From positions 235,089 to 299,088 of the forward strand of contig JBCDAU010000001.1 in the NCBI GenBank assembly GCA_039185015.1: a stretch of DNA of 64,000 nt, given 5' to 3'. Below the pieces are notes generated by a model. That model ran no database searches. It worked only from the letters and a program-made list of their open reading frames with translations, and was not told the origin of the DNA. Shown one piece after another: positions 59,519-64,000 of this stretch; the stretch's first letter is position 1; each line of letters begins with the position of its first letter. Made by a program: the position numbers and the translations under genes. The stretch comes from JBCBSZ01 sp039185015. GTDB taxonomy: Bacteria > Actinomycetota > Acidimicrobiia > Acidimicrobiales > Poriferisodalaceae.

Positions 59519-60822
59519 CGCGGCCACCGGGGGTCCCGGACCCGATCGACGACCCTGGCCCGCCACCTCCCACGACCGACGCCCGCCGGTATGACGCGAG
59601 CGACATCGAGCGGCCGGCACCATCACCGGCGCCGCGTCTTCACGACCTCGACGCGTTGCGCGGGTTCGCGATGTTGCTGGGCATCGCTCTGCACGCGGCG
59701 ATCCCGTTCGTGCCGTACTGGACCGAGGGTGACCCCGGCGGCGGACTGCTCACGAACCTCTTCGAGTTCATCCACGGGTTCCGGATGCCGCTGTTCTTCC
59801 TGCTGAGCGGCTACTTCACGACCATGCTGTGGCGACGCCGGGGTCTGCGATCCCTCATCGACCACCGCCTCCGTCGGGTCGGCCTGCCCCTGCTCGCCGG
59901 TCTGGCGGTCGTCCTTCCACTCGTCGTCGGCGGATTCATCGTCGGCTACGTCATCAGCGGCGACGACGCTCGATTCGCCGATGTCGGTGGCGCCTACGAC
60001 GACGACCTGGACCAACCCGGCGCCGACGACGAGGTCGCCCCGGAGTCCGACGAGGAGCGCGAGTTCAGCTTCGCGCACCTCTGGTTCCTGTGGTTCCTGC
60101 TGTGGCTGGTCGCCGGGTTCGCCGCCGTCGTGCGGGGCGTCGAGCGTCTCGTCCTGCGCCGTGGCCGAGACCGCCCGATCCCGGCCCGGCTGGTCACCGC
60201 TGCCTTGGTCGCCGTCCCGGTGCTCGCGTTCGTGCCGGCGGTCGCGATGGAGGAGGCGGTGTTCGGCCCCGACACCTCGGAGACGATCGTGCCCGACGTC
60301 GCCGTCCTGGCGTACTACGCGTGCTTCTTCGCCTTCGGCGCGCTCGCCTTCGACCGGCGCACTCGCGACGACGTGCCGCTGATCGACGCCGTCGGCCGGT
60401 GGTGGGCGGTCCAGCTCGCCGTGGGCTCGGTCGTGCTCTACCCGCTCGGCCAGGCCCTCATGGACGATCGGTGGTCGGCCTCGGTGATGCTGCAGGTCGC
60501 GTTCTCCTGGACGCTCACCTTCGGCTTGCTCGGGGCGTTCCGGCAGTTCCTCTCGACGGAGAGCTCTCGGATCCGGTGGCTGTCCGACGCCTCCTATTGG
60601 ATGTACCTGATGCACCTGCCGCTGGTCTTCGTCGCCCAGGGCATCGTCGCTGCCCTCGGCGTTCCCCCGCTGGTCGGGTTCGTGCTCGTGTGCGTCGCCG
60701 TCGTCCCGCCGTTGCTCGCGTCCTACCGGTCGTGGGTGCGGTACCGCTTCGTCGGCACCCTGCTCAACGGCGAGCGCGACCGCAGCGTCGACGATGCGCG
60801 CCGCGGATCGGTGACGGACTGA
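59515..60822 (+). CDS. Acyltransferase-3 family integral membrane protein
   Basis: The protein is 435 residues. A Pro/Ala-rich N-terminus leads into RLHDLDALRGFAMLLGIALHAAIPF, containing the acyltransferase-3 R-G-x-A motif with a following His. GFRMPLFFLLSGYFTTMLW, about ten transmembrane helices and SYWMYLMHLPLVF complete the pattern seen in OpgC/OafA-like O-acyltransferases. These acylate glycans or lipids at the membrane. The GTG overlaps the RDD stop, so it probably shares the ECF-driven transcript. Confidence 0.87.
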   Translation: MTRPPGVPDPIDDPGPPPPTTDARRYDASDIERPAPSPAPRLHDLDALRGFAMLLGIALHAAIPFVPYWTEGDPGGGLLTNLFEFIHGFRMPLFFLLSGYFTTMLWRRRGLRSLIDHRLRRVGLPLLAGLAVVLPLVVGGFIVGYVISGDDARFADVGGAYDDDLDQPGADDEVAPESDEEREFSFAHLWFLWFLLWLVAGFAAVVRGVERLVLRRGRDRPIPARLVTAALVAVPVLAFVPAVAMEEAVFGPDTSETIVPDVAVLAYYACFFAFGALAFDRRTRDDVPLIDAVGRWWAVQLAVGSVVLYPLGQALMDDRWSASVMLQVAFSWTLTFGLLGAFRQFLSTESSRIRWLSDASYWMYLMHLPLVFVAQGIVAALGVPPLVGFVLVCVAVVPPLLASYRSWVRYRFVGTLLNGERDRSVDDARRGSVTD

Positions 60823-60914
60823 TCCGAAACGTCCTCAGGCGGATGAGGCGCGTGCGTCGGCACGGATCTCGCCACGCGCCGATCGAGCGCGGACCCGTGC
60901 ATGATGATGCGAAC

Positions 60915-61637
60915 ATGGATGCCGCTGAACGACTGCTCGACGACTGGTTGGCGCGCGCCGCGATCGACCCGTCGGTGTTTGAGCTGCGGCCCGACTACTG
61001 CGCCGGCCTCATGGCGGTCGGCGGACTCCGTTCCGGGCCGACCGATCCGGCGAGCGACCTCGCCCTCAGCGACGCCGAGCAGCTCGTCCGAGGCGGGCAC
61101 ACGATGCCCGAGTCAGACCACCAGGTCGAGCTGTGGCGCGAGGCCTACCGATCGTTCGGCGCGAAGCCGAAGCGGACCCGGTCGAGCGTCGATGCCCTTC
61201 GTCGTCGGGCGGGCCGCGACGGCCTGCCGCGGGTCAACCGCCTGACCGACCACTACAACGCCGTCTCGGTCATCTCCGGTGTGCCGATCGGGGTCGAGGA
61301 CATCGACCGGTACGACGGCGCGCTCCGCCTCACCCGGGCCCACGGCACCGAGACGTTCCTCACGACCGACCACGGCGAGCCGGTCACCGAGATCGTCGAC
61401 GCCGGCGAGCCGATCTGGCGGGATGACGTGGGTGCGACGTGCCGCCGTTGGAACTGGCGTCAGACCACCCGCACGGCGCTGCGCGACGGCACGGCGAGAG
61501 CGATCTTCATCGTCGATGCGCTCGGCTCCGACGCCCAGGACACGGCGCTCGCCGTGCTTCGGCAGCTCGAGGAGACGTTGGTCGGCGACCTTCCTGCCAG
61601 CACCAGGCTGATCCAGCGGGATGGCGCGTCCGACTGA
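60915..61637 (+). CDS. B3/B4 (tRNA synthetase editing-like) domain protein
   Basis: The protein is 240 residues. The segment WREAYRSFGAKPKRTRSSVDALRRRAGRDGLPRVNRLTDHYNAVSVISGVPIGVEDIDRY is the hallmark of stand-alone B3/B4 domains related to the editing region of PheRS beta. Members may hydrolyse misacylated tRNA or other aminoacyl esters. The ATG 60915 is chosen. An upstream in-frame GTG at 60897 would add six residues. No close partner gene is seen. Confidence 0.88.
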   Translation: MDAAERLLDDWLARAAIDPSVFELRPDYCAGLMAVGGLRSGPTDPASDLALSDAEQLVRGGHTMPESDHQVELWREAYRSFGAKPKRTRSSVDALRRRAGRDGLPRVNRLTDHYNAVSVISGVPIGVEDIDRYDGALRLTRAHGTETFLTTDHGEPVTEIVDAGEPIWRDDVGATCRRWNWRQTTRTALRDGTARAIFIVDALGSDAQDTALAVLRQLEETLVGDLPASTRLIQRDGASD

Positions 61638-61640
61638 GGC

Positions 61641-62060
61641 CTACGTGGAGCCATCGTCGAGCGGGGCCGGCCACCCGTGCCAGGGGAGCAGCTCGGCGAG
61701 TGGCTGGGACTCATCGAGCCCCAGAACGACCTCCGTGTCGAGGTTGTGGTCGTCGATCTGACGGATGAACTCCCGACAGCGCCCGCAGGGCGGCAGGACG
61801 TGCAGCCGGTCGGTGTCAGGGTGACGCCAGACGGCGACGATCTTCGCGATCCGGTACTGCCCGTCGGTGACCATCGCCCCGATGGCGGCGGCTTCTGCGC
61901 AGAATCCGGTGCCGGAGCCGGTGTCGATGCAGACGCCGGAGTAGCGGAGGCCGTCAGTCGTGACCAGCGTCGCTGCGACGTCGCCGAAGAGGCGATCGCC
62001 GTGCGTGTGTGGGTTCAGCCGGGATGCCGCTGCTTCGATGAGCTCGTCGTGTCGTGTCAC
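61641..62060 (-). CDS. Cytidine deaminase-fold protein with Cys zinc ligand (blasticidin-S-deaminase-like)
   Basis: The protein is 139 residues. The zinc/catalytic motif is GFCAEAAAIGAM (C54-A-E56) in place of the HAE of bacterial dCMP/APOBEC-type enzymes, followed by VLPPCGRCREFI (C92, C95). A triple-Cys site occurs in tetrameric cytidine deaminases and blasticidin-S deaminase. GTG 62060 behind GGAGA is chosen over longer frames. It converges on the B3/B4 gene with a 3-base gap. Substrate: cytidine-like nucleoside or related aminopyrimidine. Confidence 0.85.
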   Translation of the reverse strand: MTRHDELIEAAASRLNPHTHGDRLFGDVAATLVTTDGLRYSGVCIDTGSGTGFCAEAAAIGAMVTDGQYRIAKIVAVWRHPDTDRLHVLPPCGRCREFIRQIDDHNLDTEVVLGLDESQPLAELLPWHGWPAPLDDGST

Positions 62061-62239
62061 TGCTGTCTCCGGGCCGTCGCCATCGTGCCGCCCCCGGCCG
62101 ACCACACGTGAGGTCGGCCACGGCTCGGTCATGTCGGTCAGTGCAGCCCGCCACCGACCGCGAGAGCGACCGAGTTCTCGCAGCTGCCTGTGGCGCGTCG
62201 AGCGGGTTCAGGGGTTGAGAGGGTGGTGGAGTACGTGAG

Positions 62240-62713
62240 GTGAGCATCGGTGGCGTCGACGAGGGGGCTCCGGAGGGCTTCGAGGAGTGGCTCGCCTCGG
62301 TCGAGCCGCGCCTGCGGCGGGCCGTCGTCGGGGCGGTCGGTGTCGACCGCGCCGGTGATGCGGTGGCCGAAGCGCTGGCGTGGGCGTGGGAGCACTGGGC
62401 TCGAGCTCGCATGCTCGAGCACCCTGTGCCCTACCTCTTCCGTGTGGCGCAGTCGCGATCTCGTCGGCGTCGCGAGGGCCGCCCGCCGTCGCCGGAGCCC
62501 GTCGCCGTGCCCGACGTCGAGCCCGGTCTGGTCGATGCGCTGATGGCGTTGTCACCGCGTCAGCGGATGTGTGTCTGGTTGGTGCACGGTTGCGAGTGGT
62601 CCTACGTGGAGGTCGCCGACGCGCTGGACCTCTCCCCGTCGACGGTGGCCAACCACGTGAGCCGAGGTCTCGACGGTCTCCGGGATCGGCTGGGGGTGGT
62701 GAGCGATGGGTGA
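62240..62713 (+). CDS. ECF-type (SigE-like) RNA polymerase sigma factor, divergent region 2
   Basis: The protein is 157 residues. Region 4 is clear (LVDALMALSPRQRMCVWLVHGCEWSYVEVADALDLSPSTVANHVSRGLDGL). Region 2 is degenerate (LASVEPRLRRAVVGAVGVDRAGDAVAEALAWAWEHWARARMLEHPVPYLFRVAQSRSRRR), with the DAVAEAL and PYLFRVA segments recognisable. The GTG start has weak ribosome-binding sequence (GTGAG). The ATG of a membrane protein gene lies 8 bases inside its end. The layout repeats that at 18977/19450. Confidence 0.85.
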   Translation: MSIGGVDEGAPEGFEEWLASVEPRLRRAVVGAVGVDRAGDAVAEALAWAWEHWARARMLEHPVPYLFRVAQSRSRRRREGRPPSPEPVAVPDVEPGLVDALMALSPRQRMCVWLVHGCEWSYVEVADALDLSPSTVANHVSRGLDGLRDRLGVVSDG

Positions 62714-64000
62714 TCTGGAGCGTCAGCTTCGTGTGCTTGCCACGGGGTGGGGCGAGCAGGTTCCGCCGGTCGATGCGTCGGCGGTCGGCGCGAGGGTCGA
62801 GCGGCGCCGCCGGCGGCGCCGCTCGATGGTGGCGATGGCCGCAGCGGTGGTCCTCGTGGCCGGTGCGGGGTCGGTGTGGTGGTGGAACCAGTCGGACGAG
62901 ACCGAGGTGCGCACCATCGATGGCGCTGAGGTGATGACGTACCAGCGGGTCGAGTACCGCCAGGTGGCCGAGCTCACCTGTGACGAGCCGGTTCGATCAC
63001 CTGCGGACGGTACGGACGAGATGGTCTTCGAGACGTGGGCCGCCCCCGGCATCGGCCGGTGGCGCCAGACGGTGACCTACCCGGATGGAGCGACCCGCTC
63101 CTTGGTCGTGGCAGACGATCCGGTGCTGCCGACCGCCGCCTGGAGCGACGGCGACCGGCGAGGAGCGGTCTGGGCGTGCGGTGCGGACGTCCAACTCATC
63201 GAACAGGGGTGGGACTCGCTGTTCTTGCTGGAGCGGCCTCTCTCGGTCGACCCGGCCGACGAGATCGTCGTGATCGGCGCCGACAGTCGCGGCCGCGAGT
63301 CCGAGATCAGGACCGAACGGATCACGGGGACCTACCGGGTGGCGGTCGACGCCGGTGAGCAGCCGGTGCTCCAGCTCGACAGCACCTTCGCCGATCCCAT
63401 CACCGGCCTGGTCCACGAGCGGACCTTCCGCCAGGAGTCGCCGGCGATCGGCACGGTGTCGTGGACGGCGACGCTCACAGAAACGGCCTCGCTCGCCGTC
63501 GATCCCGAGCTGTTCTCGGTCGACGGGTTCGACACGGTCGAGCTCGGCTACATCGACGACGACATCATCGAGGCGACGTCGATCGCCCCACCGTTCGAGC
63601 TCGGCGCCGATGGTCCGCTCGTGGGTGCTTCCGACGACGCCGGCGAGTTCGCCCGTTCGGTGATCGCCGAGCTCACCGGTTGGGACGACATCGAGATCGT
63701 CGGTGCCGACGGCGGCGGAGGGCCGACGTTCGTCACGCTCAGCCCACCGCCACCGGGCCGTCCGGTCGACGTGCTCGTGGCCCCGACCGGCGACGATGCG
63801 TGGGCCGTGATCCAGATCTCGACGGATCGCCCGATGGATGGCCAGCGGGCAGGACCCCTCGGCCAGGTCGTTCTCGAGCTCCCTGCGCTCGATGAACTGG
63901 CGAGCGTGACGATCGTTGCGGGCGGTCCGGACGGATCGGTGGCATGGACGGCCACCGCCGGAGCTGGCGACTCCGTGCTGCTCCCCGGCTCGGACATACC
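62706..64000 (+). CDS. Single-pass membrane protein paired with ECF sigma (3' end outside window)
   Basis: The first 431 codons are present; the frame is open to the edge. A short cytoplasmic N-terminus (GDLERQLRVLATGWGEQVPPVD) with a basic run (VERRRRRRRS) precedes one transmembrane helix (VAMAAAVVLVAGAGSVWWW). The rest is extracytoplasmic, rich in Asp, Thr and Val, with no domain I recognise. It overlaps the ECF sigma by 8 bases. Its layout mirrors the protein at 19450, suggesting a non-zinc anti-sigma or sensor role, which is inference. Confidence 0.75.
   Translation, partial: MGDLERQLRVLATGWGEQVPPVDASAVGARVERRRRRRRSMVAMAAAVVLVAGAGSVWWWNQSDETEVRTIDGAEVMTYQRVEYRQVAELTCDEPVRSPADGTDEMVFETWAAPGIGRWRQTVTYPDGATRSLVVADDPVLPTAAWSDGDRRGAVWACGADVQLIEQGWDSLFLLERPLSVDPADEIVVIGADSRGRESEIRTERITGTYRVAVDAGEQPVLQLDSTFADPITGLVHERTFRQESPAIGTVSWTATLTETASLAVDPELFSVDGFDTVELGYIDDDIIEATSIAPPFELGADGPLVGASDDAGEFARSVIAELTGWDDIEIVGADGGGGPTFVTLSPPPPGRPVDVLVAPTGDDAWAVIQISTDRPMDGQRAGPLGQVVLELPALDELASVTIVAGGPDGSVAWTATAGAGDSVLLPGSDI

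Overview
The window is high-GC, densely packed, single-chromosome-style DNA from an actinobacterium. Many genes overlap by 1-4 bases (ATGA/GTGA junctions), GTG starts are common, and several starts sit about 7 bases behind a -10-like hexamer (leaderless mRNAs). The nadD - LytR_C protein - rsfS order, class II DAHP synthase, F420-type oxidoreductases, ECF sigma genes and an RDD protein with a DUF2510-like N-terminus all fit Actinomycetota. I infer the class Acidimicrobiia (Ilumatobacter/Iamia relatives), but the sequence alone does not prove it. I saw no rRNA, tRNA, CRISPR array, insertion sequence or phage.

Layout. 0-1.7 kb: end of a MoxR ATPase with its VWA partner. 1.7-9.4 kb: a polyol-uptake locus, with a leftward ABC transporter operon and a rightward mannitol-type dehydrogenase, DeoR regulator and inositol-phosphatase-like gene. 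9.4-13.7 kb: APH-type kinase, PAS-GGDEF cyclase, 2OG-Fe oxygenase and methyltransferase. 13.8-21.1 kb: housekeeping and regulation (class II DAHP synthase, primary-like sigma factor, nadD, LytR_C protein, rsfS, and an ECF sigma with a membrane propeller-like partner). 21.2-28.1 kb: a leftward operon-like run with four amidohydrolase-superfamily enzymes, a ferritin-like protein and an LLM-class oxidoreductase. 28.3-35.3 kb: a hypothetical gene divergent from a 1063-residue BTAD/AAA/TPR regulator, then a formate-dehydrogenase-like molybdoenzyme with an HxlR regulator.

35.2-39.7 kb holds the most unusual locus: a TIR-domain protein and a 1256-residue single-pass membrane STAND-like NTPase. The NTPase carries a Thr/Pro stalk, a PKD domain and a large extracytoplasmic C-terminus. 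Both proteins begin with the same short Gly/Asp/Asn module (11 of 24 aligned positions identical). I read it as a candidate NLR-like signalling or defence pair with an outward-facing sensor.

39.8-49.3 kb: a class V aminotransferase, a dodecin plus a dodecin-USP fusion, an alpha/beta hydrolase, a MerR/aldo-keto reductase pair with a textbook MerR promoter, a HupE-like/NicO metal-transport operon and a frameshifted prenyltransferase-like gene. 49.3-57.4 kb: small detoxification-type enzymes (haloalkane dehalogenase, ABM monooxygenase, two F420/PPOX proteins, SnoaL-like, PhyH dioxygenase), TetR and HxlR regulators next to clear palindromic operators, and a chemoreceptor. 57.5-64 kb: an ECF sigma/zinc anti-sigma operon that shares a promoter sequence with a nearby RDD gene, an acyltransferase, a B3/B4 protein, a Cys-type cytidine deaminase and a second ECF/membrane-protein pair that runs off the end.
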